From Flavobacterium agrisoli (lineage in GTDB: Bacteria > Bacteroidota > Bacteroidia > Flavobacteriales > Flavobacteriaceae), in NCBI RefSeq assembly GCF_016522065.1, contig NZ_JAEHFV010000001.1, positions 496,001 through 560,000 on the forward strand: a stretch of DNA of 64,000 nt. The letters run 5' to 3'. Under the pieces are notes generated by a model. It was not told the DNA's origin, searched no databases, and worked only from the letters and a program-made list of their open reading frames with translations. The position numbers and the translations under genes are program-made. Shown here piece after piece: positions 53,175 through 62,977 of this stretch. Position 1 is the stretch's first letter; every line of letters starts with the position of its first letter.

Positions 53175-56100
53175 ATGTACCTCAACTGCCACTCTTTTCA
53201 TTCGCTGCGCTACGGCACCATTCCGCTGGATGATCTGATCAGACAGGCAGCGGATTGCGGTGTCACGGCGGCAGCCTTGACCGATATCAATACCGTTACA
53301 GGGATTTATGATTTTATAAAAGGATGTGAAGCCTCAGGCATAAAACCGCTTGTCGGGATAGAATTCCGCTGCAGGCATAAATTTCGCTATATCGGCCTTG
53401 CCAAAAATGCTGAAGGGCTTGCCCAAATGAACCGCTTTCTGACCGATCATAATTTCAGCGGCGCTCCGCTTCCGCAAAAGGCTCCGTCTTTTGATTCGGT
53501 TTATGTTATCTATACGCTGGAAAATACGCCGGCAGAGCTCAGCGAAAATGAATATATAGGCATCCAGCCTGACCAGCTCGGCAGGCTTTTTATGCCTGAG
53601 CTTAAAAAGAAGATTTCCAAAATGGTTATCCTTCAGCCTGTGGTATTCCGCACCAAAAGGGAATACAACCTGCACCGGATCCTGCGCGCGGTTGACCTCA
53701 ACGAGCTTTTATCGAAACTAGGGCCTGATGACTGCTGCAAGAAATCCGATATGATGATTCCTGAAGCGGAACTTATCGGGCTGTATAAAGATTATCCCGA
53801 GATCATCCAAAATACAAGGTACATCATCGAGCACTGTAATTTCAAGTATGATTTCGAGAGTCCGAAAAACAAAAAACATTATACCAAAAATAAAGCGGGA
53901 GACATTGCCCTTTTGACCACCCTTGCCGAAGAAGGTCTGGTCTGGCGCTATGGAAGACATAACGCCGAAGCAAAGGCGCGTGTGGAGAAAGAACTTAAAG
54001 TCATCAATGATCTTGAATTCAGCGGGTATTTCCTCATTACCTGGGATATCATACGCTACAGCAACAGCCGCGGTTTCCTGCATATCGGAAGGGGCTCGGG
54101 AGCCAACAGCATTATCGCCTACTGTCTGGGAATAACAGACATCTGCCCTTTGGAGCTTGACCTCTATTTTGAGCGTTTTCTGAATGAGAACCGCAAGAGT
54201 CCTCCCGATTTTGATATAGACTGGTCATGGAAAGAGCGTGACGTGATCCTGAAATATATCTTCGACCGCTACGGTTATGAAAATGTGGCGTTTTGCGGCA
54301 CCAATGTGGAATTCAAATACCGCTCGATTTTCCGCGAGGTCGGCAAGGTATTTGGACTTCCGAAAGACGAGCTGGACATGCTGGCCAAGAATCCCATGAA
54401 ACTCCACCAGACCAATTCCATTGTCAATCTCGTGCAGGAATACGGTATGATGCTCGAAAAATATCCCAATATGCGAAGCATGCATTCCTGCGGAATCCTG
54501 ATCTCGGAAGAACCGCTTACCAATTACACGCCGCTGGAAATGCCTCCGAAAGGATTCCCGATTGTGCTGTTTGATATGCATACGGCTGAAGATATCGGCT
54601 TTGACAAGTTTGACATCCTCAGCCAGAGAGGCATCGGGCATATTGATGACACGGTAAAAATAATTGAACAAAATAGAGGCATTCGGATCAATATCCGCGA
54701 CACGAGAATCTCAAAAAACGAACCATCCGCAAACGTGTATCTTGCCGAGGGACGAACCATAGGATGCTTTTACATTGAAAGCCCGGCGATGCGGGGACTG
54801 TTGCGCCGTCTGAAATGCGATAACTATAAAACACTTGTGGCAGCATCGTCAATCATCCGCCCAGGAGTAGCGCAGTCCGGAATGATGAAGGAATATATTT
54901 TCCGTCATAACAACCCATCAAAATTTGAATATTTTCATCCGGTTTTTGAAAAGGAGCTTGGAGAAACATACGGTATTATGGTCTATCAGGAAGACGTGAT
55001 CAAAATTGCCCTGCATTACGGCGGGCTTTCGGCCGCAGACGGAGATATCCTAAGGCGTGCCATGTCGGGGAAGGGACGCTCAAAAGCCGCGCTTCAGAAA
55101 GTAAAGGACGATTTCTTTATCGCGGCCGCGGCAAAGGGGCATCCCGAACAGCTGAGCCAGGAAATCTACCGCCAGATCGAATCCTTTGCAGGCTATTCCT
55201 TCTGCAAGGCGCATTCTGCCTCCTATGCCGTGGAAAGCTACCAGAGCCTTTATCTTAAGGTGCACTACCCTATTGAATTTATGGTTGCTGTGATCAATAA
55301 TCAGGGAGGATTTTACCGAACGGAAATCTATATCCACGAAGCCAGAATGGCCGGTGCTGTTATCCATACTCCCTGCGTGAACAAAAGCGGATATGAGACT
55401 TCTCTTTACGGCAGCGATATCTATCTGGGCTTTATGCACCTGCAGGGTCTGGATTCCAAACTCTCACAGTTCATCGCTACAGAGCGAGAGAGAAACGGCA
55501 TCTATAAATCGCTGGAAGATTTTATAAACAGGGTTCCGATGGGAATTGAGAATGTAAAGACGCTTATTTTTATCGGCGCTTTCCGCTTTACGGGAAAAAC
55601 AAAAAACCAGCTGCTGGTGCAGGTCAGCCTTCTGATGAATAATTTCAAACCCGAGAACCGCGGGCTTATGCTCATTGAACAGCCTGCCAAAGAATTTAAG
55701 CTGCCTGTTCTGGAGCGCTCGATATTTGAAGACGCTTTTGATGAAATTGAGCTTCTGAATTTCCCGGTATCCTGCACCGTTTTTGATCTGCTTCAGACCA
55801 GACACCGCGGGGACGTGATGGTGCGGGATTTATTAAAATACCATAAAAAGCAGGTCCGCATGCTGGCCTACCTCATCTCGACCAAACAGGTCCCGACAAA
55901 AAGGGGCAATATGTATTTCGGGACATGGATCGATCATGAAGGAGCCTATTTTGATACGGCGCATTTCCCGGATAGTCTGGTAAATAATCCATTTCAGGGA
56001 GGCGGCTGCTACCTGCTTTTAGGAACCGTGGAAATTGATTACCATTTTCCTACGATCACAATTTCCAGAATGGCGAAAATGCCCTTTATCCCTGATCCAA

Positions 56101-56228
56101 GATATTCGGACTCGGAAAAAAAGTACACCACACAGCACAATATCAAACAGGATGTCAGCAGCACCCATAGGCAGCCTTATCCGCAGGATCATGAAATTAA
56201 TCTGCCGCGCCACAGAATGAAATTTTGA
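53175..56228 (+). CDS. dnaE: DnaE-type DNA polymerase III alpha subunit
   Basis: 1017 aa, shorter than the usual 1150-1200 of replicative DnaE. An N-terminal PHP domain (CHSFHSLRYG) leads into the polymerase C-family core. The catalytic PDFDIDW is near 345 and the conserved SGKGRSKAAL and GYSFCKAHSASYA segments follow. A C-terminal OB-like region comes last. Short DnaE copies paired with a Y-family polymerase typically act in error-prone DNA synthesis. A replicative or gap-filling role on the transferred strand is another possibility. It has a high GC content compared with the Ago region. Confidence 0.93.
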   Translation: MYLNCHSFHSLRYGTIPLDDLIRQAADCGVTAAALTDINTVTGIYDFIKGCEASGIKPLVGIEFRCRHKFRYIGLAKNAEGLAQMNRFLTDHNFSGAPLPQKAPSFDSVYVIYTLENTPAELSENEYIGIQPDQLGRLFMPELKKKISKMVILQPVVFRTKREYNLHRILRAVDLNELLSKLGPDDCCKKSDMMIPEAELIGLYKDYPEIIQNTRYIIEHCNFKYDFESPKNKKHYTKNKAGDIALLTTLAEEGLVWRYGRHNAEAKARVEKELKVINDLEFSGYFLITWDIIRYSNSRGFLHIGRGSGANSIIAYCLGITDICPLELDLYFERFLNENRKSPPDFDIDWSWKERDVILKYIFDRYGYENVAFCGTNVEFKYRSIFREVGKVFGLPKDELDMLAKNPMKLHQTNSIVNLVQEYGMMLEKYPNMRSMHSCGILISEEPLTNYTPLEMPPKGFPIVLFDMHTAEDIGFDKFDILSQRGIGHIDDTVKIIEQNRGIRINIRDTRISKNEPSANVYLAEGRTIGCFYIESPAMRGLLRRLKCDNYKTLVAASSIIRPGVAQSGMMKEYIFRHNNPSKFEYFHPVFEKELGETYGIMVYQEDVIKIALHYGGLSAADGDILRRAMSGKGRSKAALQKVKDDFFIAAAAKGHPEQLSQEIYRQIESFAGYSFCKAHSASYAVESYQSLYLKVHYPIEFMVAVINNQGGFYRTEIYIHEARMAGAVIHTPCVNKSGYETSLYGSDIYLGFMHLQGLDSKLSQFIATERERNGIYKSLEDFINRVPMGIENVKTLIFIGAFRFTGKTKNQLLVQVSLLMNNFKPENRGLMLIEQPAKEFKLPVLERSIFEDAFDEIELLNFPVSCTVFDLLQTRHRGDVMVRDLLKYHKKQVRMLAYLISTKQVPTKRGNMYFGTWIDHEGAYFDTAHFPDSLVNNPFQGGGCYLLLGTVEIDYHFPTITISRMAKMPFIPDPRYSDSEKKYTTQHNIKQDVSSTHRQPYPQDHEINLPRHRMKF

Positions 56229-56452
56229 ATATTTATTTATGTAAAGTCCTAATAATGAATTAAATTTGATAGAGAAGCAAGAAAAGGAAAAGAAAAATAA
56301 GCATAAAGCACATCAGTTTTCTGCTGTTTGTTTTCCTAAGCTTTTGCTTTCGATGCTCATTTTCTTTTATGAGCCTTTCAATGCGTTTAATATCTATTGG
56401 GTAAGATTCCATAAGATCGTTTTGCCAAACTTAAGCGCAATTAAAAAGACAA

Positions 56453-56470
56453 AAGCCCTTTTAAGGGCTT
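56453..56470. terminator. Perfect palindrome after dnaE
   Basis: aagccctt/aagggctt (56453-56460, 56463-56470) forms a short hairpin. On the minus strand it is followed by a T-rich stretch. Placed between dnaE and the SRAP gene, it may work as a weak terminator. The rest of 56229-56520 holds nothing convincing. Confidence 0.35.
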
Positions 56471-56520
56471 ACCTGTGTCAGGATAAGACATTTTTAAAAC
56501 AGCCTTAAAAACGGAAAATT

Positions 56521-57147
56521 ATGTGTTATTACACCCAGCAGAATGCTTCAATAGAAGATCTAAAAAGACGCTTTAATGCAGAACTCGACAATGAAGAGAC
56601 TTATCTGCAGTCGGATTTCATAAACGGATTTTCACATCCCAACATCCCTGTGATACTGAATTCCTCTCCACATCTTATCACAACGGATTACACCTGGGGG
56701 CTTCTGCCTTCCTGGGCAAAAGACATTGAGTTTAGAAAAAATACCCTTAATGCCCGCATTGAATCCATTGATGAGAAGGCGTCATTCAAGAATATAACCC
56801 ATAACCGATGCCTTATAATCGCATCTGCCTATTACGAATGGCATTGGAATGATGAGAAGGGAAAAAGCAAGGACAAGTACCAGATCAACTCGCAGGATGA
56901 TGAAATCTTCACTTTTGCAGGTTTGTATTCATCCTGGACGGATCCCGTCACAGATGAAATTAAAAACACCTATACCATGGTAACCACAAAAGCCAACAGA
57001 CTAATGGACTTCATACATAACCACAAGCACAGAATGCCCATCATGCTTAAAAAGCAGGATGAAACCGCTTGGCTGGACCAGTCAGTGGCTATAACCGAAT
57101 TTGCTTTTCCCTACGAAGGAAATTTAATCGCACTTCCGTCAAATTAA
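56521..57147 (+). CDS. SOS-response-associated peptidase (SRAP/YedK-HMCES)
   Basis: 208 aa. Met1 is followed by the catalytic Cys2 (MCYYTQ). The family's Asn (LNARIE), Glu (YYEWH) and His (HKHRMPI) residues are all present. SRAP proteins crosslink to abasic sites in single-stranded DNA, shielding them from breakage. This fits a role beside SSB and the lesion-bypass polymerases. Length fits the family. Confidence 0.92.
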   Translation: MCYYTQQNASIEDLKRRFNAELDNEETYLQSDFINGFSHPNIPVILNSSPHLITTDYTWGLLPSWAKDIEFRKNTLNARIESIDEKASFKNITHNRCLIIASAYYEWHWNDEKGKSKDKYQINSQDDEIFTFAGLYSSWTDPVTDEIKNTYTMVTTKANRLMDFIHNHKHRMPIMLKKQDETAWLDQSVAITEFAFPYEGNLIALPSN

Positions 57148-57157
57148 TACCAATTTT

Positions 57158-57583
57158 ATGAAACAGGATATCGATTATTTCAATGGCATGAGCACCGAAG
57201 ATCTGCTTAATAGATTTATGGAGAAGCTGTATTCCAAGACAGAATTCATACAATATAATGACCCTGATGATTTTTTCGATCCGGAACAGGAATACGGAAA
57301 CCACATAACACAATGTATTGCTGAAGAAAGAGATTTTATACGAGAATTAATCCGAAGTACATCTGCTAAAGCTGGAGTAATATTAACTGAGGAGCGGATT
57401 GAAGAAATGGTGCAACAGAAAAGAGAAGAGATCAACAAACGGACCGGATCGGCAATCGAAGACTATATTGAAAAGGTTTCAGTTACTTATATTGATCCTG
57501 TTCGGGAATGTGAACAAAAATTTCTTTTGCAGAGATGGCTGTGCAGATTTTGGAAGTTTCTAAAATTACTGTTTACTAAATAA
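57158..57583 (+). CDS. Small helical protein downstream of SRAP, function unknown
   Basis: 141 aa, largely helical, acidic in the middle and ending in a hydrophobic basic tail (RFWKFLKLLFTK) that could bind membrane or nucleic acid. No family recognised. It starts 10 bp after the SRAP gene and is the last gene before inverted repeat B. Confidence 0.5.
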   Translation: MKQDIDYFNGMSTEDLLNRFMEKLYSKTEFIQYNDPDDFFDPEQEYGNHITQCIAEERDFIRELIRSTSAKAGVILTEERIEEMVQQKREEINKRTGSAIEDYIEKVSVTYIDPVRECEQKFLLQRWLCRFWKFLKLLFTK

Positions 57584-57775
57584 AGTTTGAAACAAAAAAA
57601 ATTTTTTCAATGTAGAGCGGTGATTAGAATCGTTAAGCGCTATATATATTTCATAATATTTAACGTGCAAAATAAATATTGATTTAATTAGTAACTTAGA
57701 ATGCTTATGAAATACTGAAGCAATAACTATTGATCCCTGCTTCCTTAACTCCCGCTCCGCCCTTTAAAAAAATTG

Positions 57776-57948
57776 TTTTCAAAAGAAAAAACAGAAAAAA
57801 AGAAAGCAAGAATCAAGCGTCAGTTAAAGGATGCGGAGTGCTATAAGTCCCGAAGGGCGGACGAAAGGTAACTGGAATCCGTTATGCGCATGCAGCAGAC
57901 GGCTGACGCTATCTTAGCTGCCCTTTTTAGCCGTTTCGAGTGAAAACA
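57776..57948. repeat. Inverted repeat copy B, right of the SSB module
   Basis: Inverted relative to copy A (48058-48217) and about 80% identical by eye, with an insert of about 13 bp near the middle. It starts 193 bp after the last gene of the module. No coding potential. It lies in a 640-bp gap (57584-58223) that also holds a 10-bp inverted repeat (57980-57989 and 58054-58063). Confidence 0.75.
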
Positions 57949-57979
57949 GTAGTAAGTTTACCAATTATGGAAAACCGTA

Positions 57980-58063
57980 AAACCCTAATATCATTTAGTC
58001 CTAAGTTTACCTTACGGAATAACGTAAAAATATATCAGCAGTATGCAACATTCATTAGGGTTT
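57980..58063. repeat. 10-bp inverted repeat before the PD-(D/E)xK gene
   Basis: aaaccctaat (57980-57989) is inverted as attagggttt (58054-58063) with 64 nt between. It contains short nested cgtaa/ttacg matches. It is probably a regulatory or structured stretch; no function can be assigned. Nothing else is recognised up to 58223. Confidence 0.35.
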
Positions 58064-58223
58064 CAGTTTTGCACTAAAATAATAAAGTTTAAAGATGGAT
58101 CGCTAAAACCCGTATTTCTACTGATTCAAAAAATTTTACAAATGCTACTTTTGGAGTCTACTGCACTTTCAAAAAATTTCCTTTGATCTATTTTCTTTTT
58201 AACTAGTAAAATTCAAACCAACT

Positions 58224-59603
58224 ATGACGACGAGAATTCCAATAACAGAACTAATTTTTCCTGAATATGATGACAAAGATGTGATCGCTGCCTTTGACTA
58301 TTTTATGACATTTATGACACCCGACCAATGGCACAAAAGAAAACAGGCAATTGAAGAATATCTCAGTAATTTCCACTCTGACTCTCCACCTCTTTCAAAA
58401 CCCGTATCGGACGGACTGTTACTAGTAATTGAAAAAGACAGAATAGGCTGGTATCTTTATCTGGTACACTGCTTAATACATGAACCCCATAAGTATGAGT
58501 ATTATCAGGGGGCACGCATTGTCCCTATTTTTAAACGTATCGGATTGGACATTGATCTGCTTCCTTCCCTTGATGGACTCAGAAAAAAAATCAGCGATCT
58601 CATAAAAAAAAGACCAATTGAAGCGGACCAGATCCTGTTTGAATTTCTAGCTGCACTTGCCTGGAAAAGGAATGGCTACCAAGTAGAATTCCTTCCAGAA
58701 GAGGCTGACAAAACCCCTGATCTTTTAGTCCGAAAAGAAGATAAATCTTATCAGGTGGAATGCAAGAGACAGCAGAAATCAGGCAGTTATTTTTATGAGG
58801 AAACCCTACTGCGTCAAAAAATGGTGCACCATATCATACCATTTGTTTTAGCGCATAACTACCTATTGGAAATTACTTTTCATGTAGAATTAAAAACACT
58901 GCCCGAAACTTATCTGATCGATTTGTTCAGACTCGAAAATTCAAAAATAAAAGAAAAAAACTGGAGGCTGTCTAACGAAAAAATTGAGATAATCGCATCA
59001 ACGTTTGATCTGAAAATGATTAATGCGCAGCTTTTAAAATATCACATAAAGTACAATTCACCACAATTACTAGAATTGCTGGCAAAAAAACCTATCGATT
59101 ATGAAGGTTTTACGGTAGCACTCAATTCGACAGGATATCATGTGGGAGAAGGTCTGGCGAATAACCGGTATATTCATAAGATTACTAATGCCGCAGGGAT
59201 TAAATGTACATGTGATTCTCTTCAAGCGTATGTCGGAAAAGCCCGCGATCTTGACGGACTGCTTGCCAAAGCTTTAAGACAGTTGACGCTTCCCTATGAA
59301 GCTGTTATTCATATTGGAATGGAAACTTTTGACGGTCCGGCAGTTGAAAGGGAAAGATTAAAAAAAATAGTTAAGACAATTGAAAGCATAAATCCGGAAA
59401 AAACCAGATTAAGCTGGCTCTTTACTCATTTTTTTCAGTCTTATTCCAGAAGTAATCAAGAATGGATATTTGATGAGTCTGTTGATGTCGCCTCTTCCTA
59501 TGTTGTACCAATAACCCCTCTGCCTAAAAATTTTCTTGTCATTCCGGAAGAAGCAGATATCATAAATAACAGCAGGCACTGGGACCGCCCATTGCCACAA
59601 TAA
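58224..59603 (+). CDS. PD-(D/E)xK nuclease-fold protein, possible defence component
   Basis: 459 aa, soluble. A PD-(D/E)xK core is visible: E140 (ILFEFLAALAW), then D166 in TPDLLV and E179-x-K181 in YQVECKRQQ. The 130-residue N-terminal and 270-residue C-terminal parts are not recognised. The domain is typical of restriction or defence nucleases. It lies 207 bp upstream of the Argonaute gene on the same strand. Separate transcription is likely, but co-inheritance with the Argonaute locus would suggest a functional link. Confidence 0.7.
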   Translation: MTTRIPITELIFPEYDDKDVIAAFDYFMTFMTPDQWHKRKQAIEEYLSNFHSDSPPLSKPVSDGLLLVIEKDRIGWYLYLVHCLIHEPHKYEYYQGARIVPIFKRIGLDIDLLPSLDGLRKKISDLIKKRPIEADQILFEFLAALAWKRNGYQVEFLPEEADKTPDLLVRKEDKSYQVECKRQQKSGSYFYEETLLRQKMVHHIIPFVLAHNYLLEITFHVELKTLPETYLIDLFRLENSKIKEKNWRLSNEKIEIIASTFDLKMINAQLLKYHIKYNSPQLLELLAKKPIDYEGFTVALNSTGYHVGEGLANNRYIHKITNAAGIKCTCDSLQAYVGKARDLDGLLAKALRQLTLPYEAVIHIGMETFDGPAVERERLKKIVKTIESINPEKTRLSWLFTHFFQSYSRSNQEWIFDESVDVASSYVVPITPLPKNFLVIPEEADIINNSRHWDRPLPQ

Positions 59604-59810
59604 ACTCTATATGAACAAACCTACTTATATAGTACGGAAGAGATCAAATAAAACTTTGCAAAAACTAAAGCAGTTACAAATAAATTATATAAATTACTGA
59701 CAAAATTTACTTATCTATACATAACCAAACTTAATCTTAATTTGCGTCAAGCTAAATGGCCGTTTTGCTCACTAGCAAGCTGTTAGAAGATTAATAATTA
59801 ACCACACCTT

Positions 59811-62102
59811 ATGCAGCTAAATTACTTTCCAATAGAATTTGAATTCGAAAAATACCAGCTCAATGCTGAACCCTACAGTCATGAGCGCCTTGGCGAATTA
59901 CGGGCATTACATAATAATACGCACTCTTTTTTTAGGAACGGCGATCTAATTTACATATCCAATAAAGACGACAATACCGGCACTGCAATTGGTAGTTTAG
60001 CTGAACGCAGTATATTTGGCAATTCCCAAATTACAGCATCGCTCATTAAACATTTGTTCTTCCGCACTTTCAAGGAGCGCTTCCAGCAGCACACGCCTGT
60101 TGATTTTTATCCGTTCCGTTTTTTCTCTGGACAGCAACGAGACGATATCATCTTTGATTTCCTCCCGGACAATCTGAAGAACCGTATAGGCTATAAAAAA
60201 CTAATTGAAGTGCAGCTTCGTCTAACGGAAATAGAAAACAAAAAGCAATTTGGATTTTTAATCAACATTAAACGCAATTGGATTTTTGATAAAACCTGTG
60301 CAGAGCTGCATTCCGAAAATTATAACTTGATCGGTGCTGAGGTGTTACACGCGGAAACTTTGCCGGGACTTACAAATATCCTGGCACCCAACGAGGACTT
60401 CATAGGGGAGATTCTTTCTATAAGTGGAACAAAAGCAAAAATTAATACCAATGAGGGCGAAAAAGAATATGATTTGGGCGAACTTTTTATCCGTAAAACC
60501 AAACGTAGCATAGGAAATTATCTTGCATTTGCAATCTCTCAGGAAAAAAGTGATGAAATATTAAGGCTCATAGAGAATAAAAGATCTGATATTTATGATA
60601 CAAAGAAACTATATAGTGAAATTAACAGTATAGCAAAAGCGCTTTTTACTGAGAATGGCAACCCGGTACTGTTTCAAAACAAGGATGGTTTCTGTTTTAC
60701 AGTTAAATCGAGTCCATTAACAGTTTACAACAGTATTGAAATCAAGCCACCTACTTTCATTTTTGATCCTGCCGCAACAAAAACAACAAATTCCTTTCCT
60801 GATAACGGCCTTAACAATTTCGGCCCTTATGACAGTAACATCTTTGATATCAAATCTCCCAATGTTTTGTGCGTATGCAACAAAACAATTAGAGGAAATT
60901 TTACGCAATTTCTATCTAACCTAAGGGATGGCTTGCCACAGTCAAGGTATTTCCAAAAAGGGTTGCAAAAAAAGTACGACCTGCATAGTGTATCGTTTAA
61001 TATTAAAGAAATCCAAAGCAATACCTTAGAACAGTACTTGAAAGCAATAACTGACGATGACGATAGCAAACCACATTTAGCCATCATTGAAATACCCGAA
61101 AATTTTAAACAATATAGTGATCAGACCAACCCCTACTATCAAATAAAAGCAAAACTTTTAGCTCTTGAGATACCAATTCAATTTATTACGACCAGGATTA
61201 TCAATAATTACAATGAGTATATCCTTAACTCGATAGCTTTACAAATTTATGCAAAACTGGGAGGAACTCCGTGGGTCCTGCCGACGCAGCGTTCTGTGGA
61301 TCGCGAACTGGTAATCGGTATCGGTCACAGCTGGCTTAGAAAAAATCAATATACTGGATCAGAATCCAACCGTGTAGTCGGAATTACAACATTTCTTTCC
61401 AGTGACGGACAATACCTCCTTGGAGATAAGGTTAAAGACGTATCATATGAAAATTATTTTGATGAACTCTTAAAAAGTCTTAAACAATCCATAGATAGGC
61501 TTTCATCTGAACAAGGCTGGAATGACGATGAGACTGTGCGCCTAATATTTCACATTTTCAAACCAATTAAAAATACAGAATTTGATGTGATTACCCAGCT
61601 CATAAAAGACATTTCACAATACAGAATAAAATTTGCTTTTGTTACTATTGGTAATATACATCCGACCACATTATTTGACATCAATCAGCCAGGAATTGGT
61701 TCCTATGGATCAACTGTCAAAAAAGGCGAATACATACCGGTGCGGGGAAGCAACGTTTTCCTTGATTCGGAAACCTGCATTGTTCAAATGTTGGGCGCAA
61801 GCGAATTAAAAACGTCTAAACACGGAATGAGCAAACCAATCCAGATTAAAATTCTCACGCCTCAGGGCAACTATAATAATACGGAGATAAATGATATGTT
61901 ATTCTATGATTTGACCTACATAACACAGCAGATTTTTTCCTTTACTTATTTGTCATGGAGAAGTTTTCTGCCTGGTGAAGAACCGGCCACAATGAAATAT
62001 TCAAATCTGATTTCAAGACTTTTGGGAAAAATGAGAAACGTTCAGGGCTGGGATCCTGATACACTAAAATATGGATTAAAACGAAAAAAATGGTTTCTAT
62101 AG
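59811..62102 (+). CDS. Catalytically inactive prokaryotic Argonaute (long, PIWI)
   Basis: 763 aa. The MID region (about 345-500) ends in the KLGGTPW motif (482-488), the usual MID/PIWI border. The PIWI domain (about 500-763) opens with VIGIGHSW, where the first catalytic Asp is replaced by G505. The third Asp position (H581-I-F583) is also lost, and no clear final Asp/His is seen. It should bind guide and target but not slice. A possible L2/PAZ-like beta segment lies at about 196-228. Its stop overlaps the next gene by 13 bp, tying it to that membrane protein. Confidence 0.88.
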   Translation: MQLNYFPIEFEFEKYQLNAEPYSHERLGELRALHNNTHSFFRNGDLIYISNKDDNTGTAIGSLAERSIFGNSQITASLIKHLFFRTFKERFQQHTPVDFYPFRFFSGQQRDDIIFDFLPDNLKNRIGYKKLIEVQLRLTEIENKKQFGFLINIKRNWIFDKTCAELHSENYNLIGAEVLHAETLPGLTNILAPNEDFIGEILSISGTKAKINTNEGEKEYDLGELFIRKTKRSIGNYLAFAISQEKSDEILRLIENKRSDIYDTKKLYSEINSIAKALFTENGNPVLFQNKDGFCFTVKSSPLTVYNSIEIKPPTFIFDPAATKTTNSFPDNGLNNFGPYDSNIFDIKSPNVLCVCNKTIRGNFTQFLSNLRDGLPQSRYFQKGLQKKYDLHSVSFNIKEIQSNTLEQYLKAITDDDDSKPHLAIIEIPENFKQYSDQTNPYYQIKAKLLALEIPIQFITTRIINNYNEYILNSIALQIYAKLGGTPWVLPTQRSVDRELVIGIGHSWLRKNQYTGSESNRVVGITTFLSSDGQYLLGDKVKDVSYENYFDELLKSLKQSIDRLSSEQGWNDDETVRLIFHIFKPIKNTEFDVITQLIKDISQYRIKFAFVTIGNIHPTTLFDINQPGIGSYGSTVKKGEYIPVRGSNVFLDSETCIVQMLGASELKTSKHGMSKPIQIKILTPQGNYNNTEINDMLFYDLTYITQQIFSFTYLSWRSFLPGEEPATMKYSNLISRLLGKMRNVQGWDPDTLKYGLKRKKWFL

Positions 62103-62977
62103 ACAACAGAATCACCTACAAGGACAGGATAAAAAGCAGTGCAAAACTTGTCGCATTTGACCAATTTTTAAGCGGTTCTGCCGTTAATTTGAATCTTAAT
62201 TCAGAAGTTAGTGATTCCGACAAGCAGTTTGTGAATATGATTGCAGCAATCCAAACAAATAACAAGACCGCTTTTGAGCAGATTTACTCGTTAAAAAGCA
62301 AGAGTAATCCCAGCAGGGATTCACCAGCTCCCTTTGTAAATGACGATTATTTGATTTTAATTTTAATTATTGGTATCCAAAAATTTGGTTTTGATGCGAA
62401 CTGGATAAAAAATATTCTCTCCATACGCAGCAGAAACATTATAACTATTACGCTTGAAAATATTCTAAATAAAAATTACTCCAGTACAAGCAATCAAATG
62501 GAAGTTGTCTTAGTTTATTTAAACCTGTATGATCGATCATTCATTAATAACCAACTTCTTAACAACACCTTTAAAAGCATAATGGACAATACGGTATTGT
62601 TTGAAAATAGAAATGATTTCCAAATCTTGTCTGCGCTAAGGGCATATGAACTAATTATTGAATTGAAAGAAGGGCCTGAAGGAAGTGAAATGCATCTGCT
62701 TAAAAAATTTAATGACAGTTTCATTCGCAGAGCAAAAATCTTATCCTGGTTATTACAAGCAAGTCTTTTTTCATTCGCGGTTTATGAGTTACTAAAACTT
62801 CCTGTTTATTCTCCTGAATTTGTTAAAAAAATTAATGATTATGGCTATGTATTTACGTTAATAGGAGCATCCGGCATCACTGTATTAAGTAATCAATTAA
62901 GTTTCATCAAACGAAAATCGCAAGAATTTACAATGAGGTTATTAGGTTATCCCAAAGAAATGCTTAAACAATCGTAA
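62090..62977 (+). CDS. Two-helix membrane protein coupled to Argonaute, likely effector
   Basis: 295 aa. The first 210 residues are a soluble helical domain. Two C-terminal membrane helices sit at about 216-236 and 250-272, with a short basic tail (KRKSQEF). The start overlaps the Argonaute stop by 13 bp. Known inactive long pAgo systems and the archaeal SiAgo-Aga1-Aga2 system use membrane effectors that depolarise or disrupt the cell upon invader recognition, and this protein fits that position. The family is not recognised by sequence. Confidence 0.7.
   Translation: MVSIDNRITYKDRIKSSAKLVAFDQFLSGSAVNLNLNSEVSDSDKQFVNMIAAIQTNNKTAFEQIYSLKSKSNPSRDSPAPFVNDDYLILILIIGIQKFGFDANWIKNILSIRSRNIITITLENILNKNYSSTSNQMEVVLVYLNLYDRSFINNQLLNNTFKSIMDNTVLFENRNDFQILSALRAYELIIELKEGPEGSEMHLLKKFNDSFIRRAKILSWLLQASLFSFAVYELLKLPVYSPEFVKKINDYGYVFTLIGASGITVLSNQLSFIKRKSQEFTMRLLGYPKEMLKQS

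Noticed and set aside
56266..56508. 80-codon frame between dnaE and the SRAP gene
   Set aside because: TTG start, low-complexity basic start, passes through a palindrome, and no recognisable domain.
39050..58125. Shared 13-mer cgtatttctactg upstream of hamA and of the PD-(D/E)xK gene
   Set aside because: Flanks do not match, and tens of 13-base matches are expected by chance in a 64-kb window.
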